NCBI RefSeq assembly: GCF_020667845.1
Contig: NZ_JAFMPQ010000004.1
Location: 62,001-126,000 of the forward strand
DNA from: Cognatishimia sp. F0-27
Lineage (GTDB): Bacteria; Pseudomonadota; Alphaproteobacteria; Rhodobacterales; Rhodobacteraceae
Direction of reading: 5' to 3'
Length of the DNA: 64,000 nt
Under the pieces are notes generated by a model, which had not been told where the DNA came from, searched no databases, and was given only the letters and a program-made list of their open reading frames with translations. Both the position numbers and the translations under genes were made by a program. Of the stretch, positions 25,315-36,342 are shown piece by piece (position 1 is the stretch's first letter; every line of letters starts with the position of its first letter).

Positions 25315-25855
25315 GCTTGAAGCACGGACACCGGCGCACGGGCTGGTCCCGGTGTCGCACGGACCTTGGACATTGACCGAGGAGACGCCAGACCCGATCT
25401 GGACGCTGGCCCCCTATCCCGGTCAGGCGGACGTGCTTTCGACCGCGCTCTTGCGCGCCGGTCTGGACTGGCCGTCACCGGGCATGGCGGTGTCGACGGA
25501 TGACGGTCGCGTGCTGTGGTCGGGGCGCGATCAGGCGTTTCTTCTGGGTCGGGAGCCGGAGCCGGACTGGGCCGCGCACACGGCGCTCACGGATGTGTCC
25601 GACGCGTGGTGCGTGTTGCGCTTGCACGGCGTCGGCGCAGAAGAGGTTCTGGCGCGCCTGGTGCCGGTGGACCTGCGCATGAAGGCCTTCCCGAACAACG
25701 CGGTGGCGCGCACGTTGTGCGGACACATGACCGTCCTCGTGACCCGGTATGGGCCGGCCTTCGAGATTTACGCCTTTCGCTCGATGGCGGGAACGCTGGT
25801 GCATGAGCTGGAAACCGCCATGGCTGCGCTTGCCGCACGGCGCGCAGGCCGTTAG
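25307..25855 (+). CDS. soxG: Sarcosine oxidase, gamma subunit
   Basis: The 182-residue protein is the gamma subunit of sarcosine oxidase, a weakly conserved GcvT-like fold. The match rests on its place after the alpha-subunit gene, its length and segments such as TDVSDAWCVLRLHGVGAEEVLARLVPVDL and the C-terminal YAFRSMAGTLVHELE. I chose the GTG at 25307, eight bases after AAGGAGG, which is the best ribosome-binding site in the operon; a GTG two codons earlier is too close to it. The gene overlaps the end of soxA by eight bases. Confidence 0.9.
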   Translation: MAELEARTPAHGLVPVSHGPWTLTEETPDPIWTLAPYPGQADVLSTALLRAGLDWPSPGMAVSTDDGRVLWSGRDQAFLLGREPEPDWAAHTALTDVSDAWCVLRLHGVGAEEVLARLVPVDLRMKAFPNNAVARTLCGHMTVLVTRYGPAFEIYAFRSMAGTLVHELETAMAALAARRAGR

Positions 25856-25906
25856 GGTCTGCGCCGAAATGGCCCGGAGCCGGGCGTCAGAAGAGTTTGA
25901 TCTGTC

Positions 25907-26191
25907 ATGCGCGCACTTGTCTTTGCTATTTTCTTTGCAGCCCCCGCGGGCATCGCTTTTGCCGATGAAGCCAAGGAACAGGCCTGTGATAAACAGGTAG
26001 CTCTGGTGATGCAGGCGGTGAACGCGCGCGCCGAGGGGCAATCCATGCGCAAGACCCGCACCATGCTGCGCAAAGAGCTGGACCGCACCGCCGGCGACGC
26101 GCTTGCGGAATGGATCTACGCGCTGCCAGAGGCGCAGCTGACCGATGCGGTGGGCGATGCGTGGAAAACCCAGTGCATGGCCGCGCTCTGA
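25907..26191 (+). CDS. Small periplasmic protein of unknown function
   Basis: A 94-residue protein with a clear signal peptide (MRALVFAIFFAAPAGIAFA, cleavage about residue 19). The mature part of 75 residues is largely helical and charged, with two cysteines (CDKQ near the start and QCMAAL at the end) that could form a disulfide. I do not recognise a family. It lies 51 bases downstream of soxG and could be the last gene of that operon or an independent gene. Confidence 0.7.
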   Translation: MRALVFAIFFAAPAGIAFADEAKEQACDKQVALVMQAVNARAEGQSMRKTRTMLRKELDRTAGDALAEWIYALPEAQLTDAVGDAWKTQCMAAL

Positions 26192-26355
26192 TCACGGGAC
26201 CACGCGCCGCTAGGATGCGCCGGGATCGCGCCGGGCGCACCCCGGCGCCGTAAGCACCGGCACGGGGCATCATCGCGGCCGCTTCTTGTGTCGGGATCAA
26301 AATGATCGCCCCCCACCTCTTGGATTCGGGCAAGGGACAGGCGATATTGTCAGCC

Positions 26356-28335
26356 ATGGCGCTGCCTCCCGGATTCCTCGATGAACTGCGAACCCGAACG
26401 TCCCTGACCCAGGTGGTCGGGCGCAAGGTGATGTGGGATCAGCGCAAATCCAACCAGGGCAAAGGCGACATGTGGGCGCCATGCCCGTTTCATCACGAGA
26501 AAACCGCGTCTTTTCATGTCGATGACCGCAAGGGCTTTTATCATTGCTTCGGCTGTCAGGCGTCTGGAGACGCGATCAAGTTCATCCGCGAGACCGAGAA
26601 TGTCGGCTTTATGGAAGCGGTCGAGATCCTCGCCACGGAAGCAGGCATGGAGATGCCCGCCGCCGATCCACGCGCCAAGGAAAAAACCGACCGGCTGAGC
26701 GTTCTGGCAGGGGTGATGGAAAAGGCGCTCGGGTTTTACCGAATGTCGCTCAAGCAGCAAGGCGGGGCCGCGGCGCGCGCCTATCTCTCCAAGCGCGGTC
26801 TGTCAGCCGAAGCAGTGGATCGATGGGAGCTGGGTTTTGCGCCGGATGCGTGGGAAGCCTTGCGCGAGCATCTGACAGCGTCGGGCGTGCCCGTGGAGGA
26901 CATGCTTGAATGCGGTCTGCTCAAGGCGTCGAACAAGGGGCGTGCGCCCTATGACGTGTTCCGCAATCGCATTCTTTTTCCGATCCGGGACGGGCAGGGG
27001 CGCTTGGTTGGCTTCGGCGGTCGGGCGATGGACCCGGACGACAACGCCAAGTATCTCAACTCGCCCGAGACGCCGCTCTTTGACAAGTCGCGGATGCTCT
27101 ACAACCTCAAGCCTGCGCGTGCCGCCGCCGGACGTCAGGGGCCCTTGATCGTTGCGGAGGGTTACATGGACGTCATCGCGCTCAGCGAGGCCGGGTTCCC
27201 GGCGGCGGTGGCGCCGCTTGGCACGGCGGTGACAGAACAGCAATTACAGCTCATGTGGCGCGTCTCGCCGGAACCGGTGGTGATGCTCGACGGCGACAGC
27301 GCCGGGCTGCGCGCGGCCTATCGCGTGATTGGCCGGGCGCTGCCGCTTCTGGAGGCGGGAAAGTCGCTGCGGTTTGCGATCCTGCCCGATGGCAAGGATC
27401 CGGATGACCTGTTGCGCGACGAAGGGCCCGACGCCTTGCAGGCGGTGCTTGATGCGGCGATCCCGATGGTAAAGCTCTTGTGGCGCGAAGAAACCGAGGG
27501 CCGTGTTTTCGACAGCCCCGAGCGCCGGGCCGCGCTCGACAAGACCCTGCGCGAGCGGTTGAAATCCATCAAGGATCCGTCTCTGCGTCATCACTACGGC
27601 GAGGCGCTCAAGGAGCTGCGCCATGCCTTGTTCCGTCCCGCGTCAGCGGCTGGCAGACCGTCCGGCGGCGGCGCGTTCACACCCCGCCGCTGGGGAGAGA
27701 AGGGCTGGCGTATGGCCCCGGTCGCGCCCACGCCGGGGGCCAAGACATCCGTGCTTGTCACACAAGAGGCGCCGGAGGCGGCGCTCCGCGAGGCGGTCGT
27801 GCTCGCGGCGATCCTGTCTGCGCCCGATATCGCGATGGATTTCGAAGCGGACCTCGAAGCGCTGGACTGCTCCGCACCCGGTCACGCGGCGCTGCGCGAT
27901 GCGATCCTTGATGCCATCGGCGCGGAAGAAGCCATGCACAGCTGTGTCGCCGAAAGAATCGGAGCCTCCGCCCTTGAAAGTTTCCTGTCCCAGCGCCACC
28001 TGCTGGTGATCCCGTGTCTTCGGCGCCGCGGCGATGCGGAGCTTGCCCGCAGCACGGTGACCGAAGCCCTGGCGAAACTGGCCTCTGACCGGGGTTGGCA
28101 GGCCGAACTCGAAGAGGCAGAGGAAGACCTTGCAGACGCCGCGCCCGAGACCAGCGAGGCGCTGACCTGGCGCCTTGGACAGGCCGCTCAGGCGCGCAAC
28201 CGGGCCGGGCGTCGCGAAGGCGAGGATGATACGGATTACGAGATCGGGCCCAACGGAGCCCCTATCGACAAGTCAGAGCGCAGCGCATTTGATTCGCTGC
28301 TGGAACAGATCCGCTTCGAAAAAGGGCGGAAATAA
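26356..28335 (+). CDS. dnaG: DNA primase
   Basis: The 659-residue enzyme makes RNA primers at the replication fork. The N-terminal zinc-binding domain has CPFHHEKTASFHV...FYHCFGC (ligands Cys43, His46, Cys64, Cys67). The TOPRIM catalytic core has IVAEGYMDVIAL and VVMLDGDSAGLRAA. A C-terminal helical domain of about 200 residues would contact the replicative helicase. The ATG at 26356 gives the family start ALPPGFLDELRTR; an in-frame ATG at 26302 has no support. It is followed by rpoD, the classic pair of the macromolecular synthesis operon, without rpsU. Confidence 0.96.
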   Translation: MALPPGFLDELRTRTSLTQVVGRKVMWDQRKSNQGKGDMWAPCPFHHEKTASFHVDDRKGFYHCFGCQASGDAIKFIRETENVGFMEAVEILATEAGMEMPAADPRAKEKTDRLSVLAGVMEKALGFYRMSLKQQGGAAARAYLSKRGLSAEAVDRWELGFAPDAWEALREHLTASGVPVEDMLECGLLKASNKGRAPYDVFRNRILFPIRDGQGRLVGFGGRAMDPDDNAKYLNSPETPLFDKSRMLYNLKPARAAAGRQGPLIVAEGYMDVIALSEAGFPAAVAPLGTAVTEQQLQLMWRVSPEPVVMLDGDSAGLRAAYRVIGRALPLLEAGKSLRFAILPDGKDPDDLLRDEGPDALQAVLDAAIPMVKLLWREETEGRVFDSPERRAALDKTLRERLKSIKDPSLRHHYGEALKELRHALFRPASAAGRPSGGGAFTPRRWGEKGWRMAPVAPTPGAKTSVLVTQEAPEAALREAVVLAAILSAPDIAMDFEADLEALDCSAPGHAALRDAILDAIGAEEAMHSCVAERIGASALESFLSQRHLLVIPCLRRRGDAELARSTVTEALAKLASDRGWQAELEEAEEDLADAAPETSEALTWRLGQAAQARNRAGRREGEDDTDYEIGPNGAPIDKSERSAFDSLLEQIRFEKGRK

Positions 28336-28488
28336 CGGTGCATTCAGGCCGCGTGGCTTGAAAAACAAGGAAGTCTAACCGGTCATTGAGTCGCGAATCA
28401 CTGGCAAACGTGATTGATTCGTCTAAATCGAATCATGGATCGCGTTTGATCGTGGTCGAACCGCTTGAGCCCGTCAGGAGAGCCCCGC

Positions 28489-30480
<1,992 letters not shown>

Positions 30481-30494
30481 CCCCGTCATGATCG

Positions 30495-30523
30495 GGCGCG
30501 CCGGGTTCTCGGCGCGCCGTTTT
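30495..30523 (+). terminator. Terminator after rpoD
   Basis: GGCGCGCCG (30495-30503) pairs with CGGCGCGCC (30510-30518) around a six-base loop, followed by GTTTT. It lies 15 bases after the rpoD stop codon. Confidence 0.85.
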
Positions 30524-30603
30524 CAGGCGCGGCCTCGGGGATGCCTAGGGCATTCTTGTTGCGCCCACGGCGTGATCGTCACAATCAAGAAGAAAGGCGT
30601 GGA

Positions 30604-30891
30604 ATGTCCTGGCTTTCAAAGATTTTCGGCGGCGGGTCCGGCGACAGCGCTTCTGCTCAACCGGAGGCGCAAGCCACGGAATACAAGGGTTTCCGGATCA
30701 TACCTGCGCCGATGAAGGCGGATGGCGGCTATCGCATTGCCGCCCGGATCGAACAGGATGCGGATGGCGGGCCAAAGGTGCATCAGCTGGTCCGCGCCGA
30801 TGTGATTAACGATTACGACATGGCGGTCGAGGCCTCGCTCGGCAAGGCGCGTCAGATGATCGACGAACAGGGCGCGGGCATCTTTTCCTGA
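30604..30891 (+). CDS. HlyU-family small protein
   Basis: The 95-residue protein fits the HlyU family (MSWLSKIFGGG start, YKGFRIIPAPMKADGGYRIAARIE, then VRADVINDYDMAVEASLGKARQMIDEQG). HlyU of Vibrio is a transcriptional activator, but the alphaproteobacterial members of this family are shorter proteins of untested function, so I give no symbol. The ATG at 30604 follows an AAGG-type ribosome-binding site. It appears monocistronic, between rpoD and a small secreted peptide gene. Confidence 0.8.
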   Translation: MSWLSKIFGGGSGDSASAQPEAQATEYKGFRIIPAPMKADGGYRIAARIEQDADGGPKVHQLVRADVINDYDMAVEASLGKARQMIDEQGAGIFS

Positions 30892-31123
30892 CGTCCCTCG
30901 AGCCGGCGCAAGGCCGCGTGCCGGGCCGGGTTCGTCCGGGCCTGCATGGCAGGACAGGGCTGGCACGGCCCCGGATCACGGTCTTTCACGCCGGATCACA
31001 CAAATCGACACACGCTCTCACGGCTGCGCGCCTGGCCCTTACAAATGGGCCATGGCGCCCGATCTTGAAGACTACGACAGTGGCTCACCCGAGCCGCTCC
31101 CCTCTTCAAGAAAGGAGCCTGCA

Positions 31124-31282
31124 ATGACCCGTTTCCTCGCGATGGCCCTGGCACTCTCCCTCATCGTGGCCACGCCCGTGGCTGCATGGGATTTGTCCGT
31201 GGCTTTCGAACCATTGAACGATGACACGATCCCGTCGCCCTATGATCCCGTCGAGCCAACCATGTTCGTGCTGCATCACTGA
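31124..31282 (+). CDS. Very small secreted peptide
   Basis: A 52-residue product with a convincing signal peptide (MTRFLAMALALSLIVATPVAA). It leaves a mature peptide of about 31 residues, AWDLSVAFEPLNDDT and onward, that is acidic, proline-rich and ends in two histidines. AAAGGAG lies eight bases before the ATG, a strong initiation signal for such a short frame. I know no homologue. It has no cysteine. It could be a small envelope protein or peptide signal; that is guesswork. Confidence 0.6.
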   Translation: MTRFLAMALALSLIVATPVAAWDLSVAFEPLNDDTIPSPYDPVEPTMFVLHH

Positions 31283-31485
31283 TCCGTCAGGGGCAACGCT
31301 GCGCCGTCCGGTTCCAGAATGCGCGCGGCGCAGCGCGGACAGCCCAGCGGCGTGGAGACGCTTTGACACAGGCTTCGTGTCTGCGCCGCGCGCGTCTTGA
31401 TCAGGCCGGTCCCGGCGATCATGATCGCGACCAACGTGGCGGTCATCGACGACTGACTGGCAATCCCGCCGGTTCCCCTGTCCAT
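31276..31485 (-). CDS. Possible small membrane protein with a CPRC motif
   Basis: A 69-residue minus-strand frame with a GGAAAG ribosome-binding site eight bases before the ATG at 31485. It encodes a probable membrane helix (TATLVAIMIAGTGLI) and a C-terminal tail with CQSVSTPLGCPRCAARIL, which has three cysteines in a zinc-ribbon-like arrangement. Codon use is like the neighbours, with mostly G or C at third positions. It converges on the small secreted peptide gene and overlaps its end by seven bases. No family recognised; it may be a chance frame. Confidence 0.4.
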   Translation of the reverse strand: MDRGTGGIASQSSMTATLVAIMIAGTGLIKTRAAQTRSLCQSVSTPLGCPRCAARILEPDGAALPLTDQ

Positions 31486-31528
31486 GGGGCCGGCTTTCCG
31501 ACGCGCTGATTGAATCGAAAGGGCCGGC

Positions 31529-31945
31529 ATGCAGACACGCTTTGAGGTCGAGACACGTGGGGTCGGGTTTTATGACATGACCGACACGATCCGGGCATGG
31601 GTTGCTGCGGAAAACCCTGACATCGGACTTCTGACCCTGTTCATTCAGCACACGTCTGCCAGCCTGCTCATTCAGGAGAACGCCGATGCCGATGTCCAAA
31701 CGGATCTGCTGGCCTATCTCGATCGGCTCGTTCCGCCCTCCAGCCATCCATCGATGGCTTACCTGCGGCATACCTACGAAGGCCCGGATGACATGCCCGC
31801 GCATATCAAGGCGGCGTTCCTTCCGACGAGCCTGAGCATCCCGGTTTCGGACGGGCGTCTGGCGCTGGGCACATGGCAAGGGATTTTCCTTGTGGAACAC
31901 CGGACCAATCCGCATCGGCGCCATGTGCGGGCGCATCTTGCGTAA
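31529..31945 (+). CDS. yjbQ: YjbQ-family protein (UPF0047)
   Basis: The 138-residue protein matches the UPF0047/YjbQ family across its length: GLLTLFIQHTSASLLIQENADADVQ, then RHTYEGPDDMPAHIKAAFLP and the C-terminal GTWQGIFLVEHRTNPHRRHV. Members bind a metal through conserved histidines and some show weak thiamine-phosphate synthase activity; the physiological role is not settled. It is a single gene transcribed from its own ATG at 31529. Confidence 0.9.
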   Translation: MQTRFEVETRGVGFYDMTDTIRAWVAAENPDIGLLTLFIQHTSASLLIQENADADVQTDLLAYLDRLVPPSSHPSMAYLRHTYEGPDDMPAHIKAAFLPTSLSIPVSDGRLALGTWQGIFLVEHRTNPHRRHVRAHLA

Positions 31946-32105
31946 GCCGTTGATCCCTGCCTTTGTTGGGCCTGGCCATTCGGTGTGGGCAGGCTCAGGA
32001 GAATGAGGGAATCCCGGACTTGGCCTCTTACGGGGGCTTGGCTACTGTCGTCATGCGGGCCTCAAGGGCTGCGCATCATGGTGCCACACAGGGGAGACCG
32101 TTTTC

Positions 32106-32831
32106 GTGCGTCGCAGATGGATCATGGCTGCTGGGTTGGTTGCCATTGGCGCGCTTGCCTATGCGGTGCCGGAACTGATCGCCATGCGGTCGACAAACAG
32201 CGCAGAGACCTGTCTCACGCTTGAGGATCCCGGTCCCCGGTGCAAGTTCAGCGGAACGCCCCTCGAAATGGCGGGCACGCCGGTCTTTGTTGAAAAGTTC
32301 AAGCATGCCTTCATGCCCACGACAAAGCCGCTCAGCTTTATTGATGCGCGGGGGATGGACTGGACCGCGCCGCCCAAGACGCTGACCGATGGCGCGTCGA
32401 TCCCGTCAGTGTTCGAACCCCTGGTCGGGGACCGTCAAAGCCGCGAATACCTCCTCGCTGCGGCCTTGCACGATGCCTATACCGGCGTGGGAAACGAACA
32501 GCTTGAAACCTACCAGACGCGGCGCTGGCAAGACGTGCATGCCATGTTTTACGACGCGCTGCTTGTGGCGGGCACGCCGCCGACGCGGGCCAAACTGCTC
32601 TATGCGGCGGTCTATCTGGGCGGGCCGCGCTGGAACGATCCCGACCGGATGCTTGACGCCGTGAGCGAGGCCGCCCTCTTGCAGGAAATGCGCTGGTGTC
32701 TCGATTGGATCCGCGCAGAGGACCCACCCCGCTCGGAGATCGACGCCTGGATGGAGACGCGCGAGGAAGCGCTGCGCACCGGCACCAATACCCGACCGGA
32801 TTACTTCAAGGGCCTGCCAAGTGGGCTCTGA
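32106..32831 (+). CDS. DUF1353-like protein with an N-terminal anchor
   Basis: The 241-residue protein has an N-terminal hydrophobic segment (about residues 7-25; an anchor or signal) and a domain with LTDGASIPSVFEPLVGDRQSREYLLAAALHDAYT, the signature of DUF1353 proteins, which are related to phage-type proteins of unknown function. The histidine-aspartate pair in ALHDAY is conserved. I chose the GTG at 32106 because GGGAGA lies about eight bases upstream and the first residues are basic. It overlaps the following peptidase gene by 11 bases. Confidence 0.75.
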   Translation: MRRRWIMAAGLVAIGALAYAVPELIAMRSTNSAETCLTLEDPGPRCKFSGTPLEMAGTPVFVEKFKHAFMPTTKPLSFIDARGMDWTAPPKTLTDGASIPSVFEPLVGDRQSREYLLAAALHDAYTGVGNEQLETYQTRRWQDVHAMFYDALLVAGTPPTRAKLLYAAVYLGGPRWNDPDRMLDAVSEAALLQEMRWCLDWIRAEDPPRSEIDAWMETREEALRTGTNTRPDYFKGLPSGL

Positions 32832-34374
32832 TCCGGTTGCCACGGCAGAGGCGCTGATCCGGGCGCGGGCCAGTGCGTTTTCGGAGTGGTGTGCGACGAT
32901 CTTTGAGCATGCCGAACCCGCTTGGCGCGAATACCGCTCCGCGGCGTGGTATGTGGCGCGGTTGCGCGAGGAAGGCTTCACCGTCGAAGAAGGCAGCGGC
33001 GGGATGCCCACGGCCTTTTGTGCCCGCTGGCAAAGCCCGGCAGGGGACGGGCCTGTGATCGGGTTTTATGCGGAATACGACGCCGTTCCCGGCAATTGCC
33101 AGGCAGCGCGGCCGGAGCGGGCGCCACGCGACGGGCTCGGTTTTGGTGCGGCAGGGCACACGGATCCACATTCGGCGCTGGGCATCGGCGCACTGGCAGG
33201 TGCCCTGGCGACGAAGGCCGCCATGACCGAGCACCGCATACCGGGCGGCATCCAGATCACCGGAGAGCCAGCCGAAAAACTGCGCGGGTCCAAGCCCCTG
33301 CACGCGGCCAAAGGCTATTACGATGGTCTGACGGCGATGTTGTCCTTTCATCCGTTCTACATGCTGCCGCTGTGCAACACGGTGCGGTGGGATACCCAAT
33401 GCGGCGCAGCCTATGCGTTTGTCTACCGGTTCCGCTGTGACACGCCGCAGGTCTGGGGCGCGATCGATGGCGCGCCAATCCCGCAAAGCCATTCGGATAT
33501 CCGGGCTCCCGGCGCCAATGACGCGCTGCTGCTGATGCTGCAATCCGGGCGCACGTTGCGGGACAGCTTCCTGCCGCATCGCGGGGGCTGGTCCGTGTCG
33601 GAGGCAATCCTCTCGGCGGGGCAGGCGACGGCGGACAACCTGCCGGCACAGGCGACAGATCTTCAATATATGCTGCGTATGCCGGATCTTGCGATGGCCG
33701 AGGCGTTCTCCAAGCGGCTCGATACGCTCGCGGAACACGCGGCGGCGATGAGCGGCTGCACCGTGCAGAAGGTCTGGGTGTCGAAATCGCGTCCGGGCAT
33801 CACCAATCATGTCATGGCGGAGGTCGTCTGGCGCGCCTTTCAGGCCGTCGGGCCACCGGACTGGACGGAGGCGGCACGGGATCAGGCGCGCGCGGTGCAG
33901 GCGGCCTGCGGTCTGCCGGTCGATACCGGGGACCCGTTGATTGCGGAATGCGTCAGCCTGATTGACCCAAGGGAGGCGGAAGCCGTCTTGCGGCAGGATC
34001 TGCCGCCCGCGCAGATCAACAGCACGTCGGATGACTATACCGACATGACCTGGCATTGCCCGACCGCCCGCTTCTATGTGGCGCGTCCGGCATTGCGGGG
34101 CGGCCCATACCCGCCTTGGGCGATGAATGCGCTCGGTGGCATCCCGGCGCTTATTGACCCGACCGTGACAACGGCGGCGCGGGTTCTGGCCCGCAGTGCG
34201 CTGGAGCTCCTCTGCGATCCAGAGCGGCGCGCGGCGGCTTGGCGCGAATTCGAGACGCGCCGCGCGGAGGCGGGCGCCTTGCCGCCGCTGGCCGATTACG
34301 ACCCGCCCATCGCGCTGCCGTGGCCCGAATACGTGGAGACGGTGCGCGGACGCCATTGGCACATTCCGTATTGA
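32821..34374 (+). CDS. M20-family metallopeptidase/amidohydrolase (AbgB-like)
   Basis: The 517-residue protein belongs to the M20 peptidase group that includes the AbgB subunit of p-aminobenzoyl-glutamate hydrolase. It has GFYAEYDAVPGNCQ (metal-binding Asp region) and GAAGHTDPHSALGIGALAGA, and late in the chain TSDDYTDMTWHCPTARFYV. The canonical GHxCGH metal motif of AbgB is replaced by GHTDPHSALG, which marks a separate subgroup. The insertion between the two halves of the catalytic domain is the dimerisation domain. The GTG start at 32821 overlaps the end of the DUF1353-like gene, so both are probably cotranscribed. The substrate is unknown. Confidence 0.8.
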   Translation: MGSDPVATAEALIRARASAFSEWCATIFEHAEPAWREYRSAAWYVARLREEGFTVEEGSGGMPTAFCARWQSPAGDGPVIGFYAEYDAVPGNCQAARPERAPRDGLGFGAAGHTDPHSALGIGALAGALATKAAMTEHRIPGGIQITGEPAEKLRGSKPLHAAKGYYDGLTAMLSFHPFYMLPLCNTVRWDTQCGAAYAFVYRFRCDTPQVWGAIDGAPIPQSHSDIRAPGANDALLLMLQSGRTLRDSFLPHRGGWSVSEAILSAGQATADNLPAQATDLQYMLRMPDLAMAEAFSKRLDTLAEHAAAMSGCTVQKVWVSKSRPGITNHVMAEVVWRAFQAVGPPDWTEAARDQARAVQAACGLPVDTGDPLIAECVSLIDPREAEAVLRQDLPPAQINSTSDDYTDMTWHCPTARFYVARPALRGGPYPPWAMNALGGIPALIDPTVTTAARVLARSALELLCDPERRAAAWREFETRRAEAGALPPLADYDPPIALPWPEYVETVRGRHWHIPY

Positions 34375-34616
34375 GCGCGGCCGACGGCGCGCATGGTGCC
34401 TTGCCGCGCCTGCCTTGCGGATCTCAAGCCATCAACGGAGCGGTCCGCTTCGTGGCAAGGGGGAAACGCGCCAAGAAATTCCCATCCCGTATCTTGTTGT
34501 TCCATTTCGCCTCTACCCAAAGTGTGGCGGCTCACCTATAGTGGCTGTGGATAAGTGCGGAGCAACCGCGCGATCAGGCATGTGACAGAGCAGATCAGAC
34601 ATGAGGGGGACGGCCC

Positions 34617-35093
34617 ATGCGCTGCCCGTTTTGCGGAAATATCGATACGCAGGTTAAGGATTCCCGGCCGGCGGAGGACCATGTGTCCATCAGGCGGCGG
34701 CGGTTTTGTCCGGCTTGCGGCGGGCGGTTCACCACCTATGAGCGCGTGCAGCTGCGCGATCTTGTGGTGATCAAGTCGAATGGCCGGCGCGAGGATTTCG
34801 ATCGCGACAAGCTGGAACGGTCCATTCGCATGGCGATGCAAAAGCGCCCGATCGAGCCGGAGCGCATCGACCAGATGATTTCCGGCATCGTGCGGCGGCT
34901 CGAAAGCATGGGTGAAACGGACATCAATTCCAAGCAGATCGGCGAGATCGTGATGGAAACACTGGCCCGGATCGACACCGTTGCCTACGTGCGTTTTGCC
35001 AGCGTCTACAAGAACTTCCAGGCGGCTGACGATTTCGACAAATTCGTGAGCGAACTGCGCCCGGATGCGCCGAAACCCGCTCCAGAGAAGTGA
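34617..35093 (+). CDS. nrdR: Ribonucleotide reductase regulator NrdR
   Basis: The 158-residue repressor starts [18 protein letters not shown] and has a second CxxC pair in [18 protein letters not shown], forming the zinc ribbon that binds NrdR boxes at nrd promoters. The ATP-cone domain ([20 protein letters not shown]) senses ATP/dATP. Length and order are typical of the family. GAGGGGG lies about eight bases upstream. It overlaps ribD by four bases (GTGA), the usual arrangement in alphaproteobacteria. Confidence 0.96.
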   Translation: MRCPFCGNIDTQVKDSRPAEDHVSIRRRRFCPACGGRFTTYERVQLRDLVVIKSNGRREDFDRDKLERSIRMAMQKRPIEPERIDQMISGIVRRLESMGETDINSKQIGEIVMETLARIDTVAYVRFASVYKNFQAADDFDKFVSELRPDAPKPAPEK

Positions 35094-36208
35094 TCTCTCA
35101 GGGAGGTCTTGAGGCGGATCGGCGTGCCATGGTGCATGCGCTGGCGCTGGGGCGACGGGGGATGGGGCAGACATGGCCCAACCCGGCCGTTGGCTGCGTG
35201 CTGGTGCGCGAGGGTCGTATCGTCGGACGCGGCTGGACCCAGCCGGGCGGGCGTCCTCACGCGGAAACCCAGGCACTGGCCATGGCAGGCGACGCCGCGC
35301 GGGGGGCGACGGCCTATGTCACGCTGGAGCCCTGCGCGCATCACGGCCAGACCCCGCCCTGTGTTGATGCGCTGATCGATGCCGGTATCGCCCGGGTTGT
35401 CGCGCCCCTGGCGGACAGCGATCCGCGGGTGTCCGGGCAGGGTTTTGACCGCTTGCGCGCGGCGGGCATCGCGGTTGAAACCGGGGTTATGGCGGATGTG
35501 GCGATGCGCGATCACGCTGGTTTCTTCCTGCGCATCGAACAGGGCCGCCCGTTTGTGACGCTCAAACTTGCGCTCAGCCTTGACGGCCGCATCGCGACCG
35601 CGACCGGCGAAAGCCGCTGGATCACGGGACCGGCGGCGCGTCGGGCGGTGCATGCGCTGCGCGCGCGGCATGATGCGGTCATGGTGGGCGGCGGTACGGC
35701 TCGGGCCGACAACCCCGCACTGACGGTGCGCGGCTTGGGCGTGGCCCGGCAACCGGTGCGCGTGGTGGCGACCCGCTTTCTGGATGTGCCGCTGATGGGG
35801 CAACTTGCGCAGACTGCGCGGGACATTCCGGTGTGGCTTCTGCACGGTCCGGGCGTGCGGGCTGAAACGGCACGCGCGTGGGAGGGCCTTGGCGCCACGC
35901 TTTTGCCGGTGGCCAAGGCTGGCGGTCGCATCGACCCGTCCGATATGCTTCAGGCTCTGGGCGCGCAGGGGCTGACGCGGGTATTCTGTGAAGGCGGCGG
36001 GCAGCTTGCCGCGTCATTGCTCGCCGCAGACCTTGTGGATGAGCTGCATGTCTTCACGGCCGGGGTTGCCCTTGGCGCGGAGGGGGTGCCGGGTCTTGGC
36101 GCTCTGGGAGTTGAAAAGCTGTCGCTTGCGCCGCGGTTGACCCTTGTGGATAGCTCTGTGGAGGGCGGTGATCTGCACCATGTCTGGCGGCGCAGGACCG
36201 GCGACTGA
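35090..36208 (+). CDS. ribD: Bifunctional riboflavin biosynthesis deaminase/reductase
   Basis: The 372-residue enzyme carries out the second and third steps of riboflavin synthesis in the cytoplasm. The N-terminal deaminase domain has the zinc motifs PHAETQAL and [13 protein letters not shown]. The C-terminal NADPH-dependent reductase has [27 protein letters not shown] and [15 protein letters not shown] chose the GTG at 35090, which overlaps the nrdR stop; the ATG 13 codons later would remove conserved residues before the deaminase domain. The next riboflavin gene, ribE, is 5.3 kb away beyond the capsule genes. Confidence 0.95.
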   Translation: MISQGGLEADRRAMVHALALGRRGMGQTWPNPAVGCVLVREGRIVGRGWTQPGGRPHAETQALAMAGDAARGATAYVTLEPCAHHGQTPPCVDALIDAGIARVVAPLADSDPRVSGQGFDRLRAAGIAVETGVMADVAMRDHAGFFLRIEQGRPFVTLKLALSLDGRIATATGESRWITGPAARRAVHALRARHDAVMVGGGTARADNPALTVRGLGVARQPVRVVATRFLDVPLMGQLAQTARDIPVWLLHGPGVRAETARAWEGLGATLLPVAKAGGRIDPSDMLQALGAQGLTRVFCEGGGQLAASLLAADLVDELHVFTAGVALGAEGVPGLGALGVEKLSLAPRLTLVDSSVEGGDLHHVWRRRTGD

Positions 36209-36342
36209 GGCTTCGCTCTATCAATGACTTAGGTGCTGTAAGCCGAGTCAAAAAGGCACCTTTGCACGATGTGCATGAGACCGGTCTGTTTTTGCGCGTA
36301 TAGGCTGTTTGAATGGCGCCGCCCGCAGTGCCTTCGGGTGGC

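Noticed and set aside
36231-36261. Hairpin AGGTGC/GCACCT after ribD as a terminator
   Set aside because: The stem is six pairs with a loop of about 19 bases and only three T follow, which is too weak to call.
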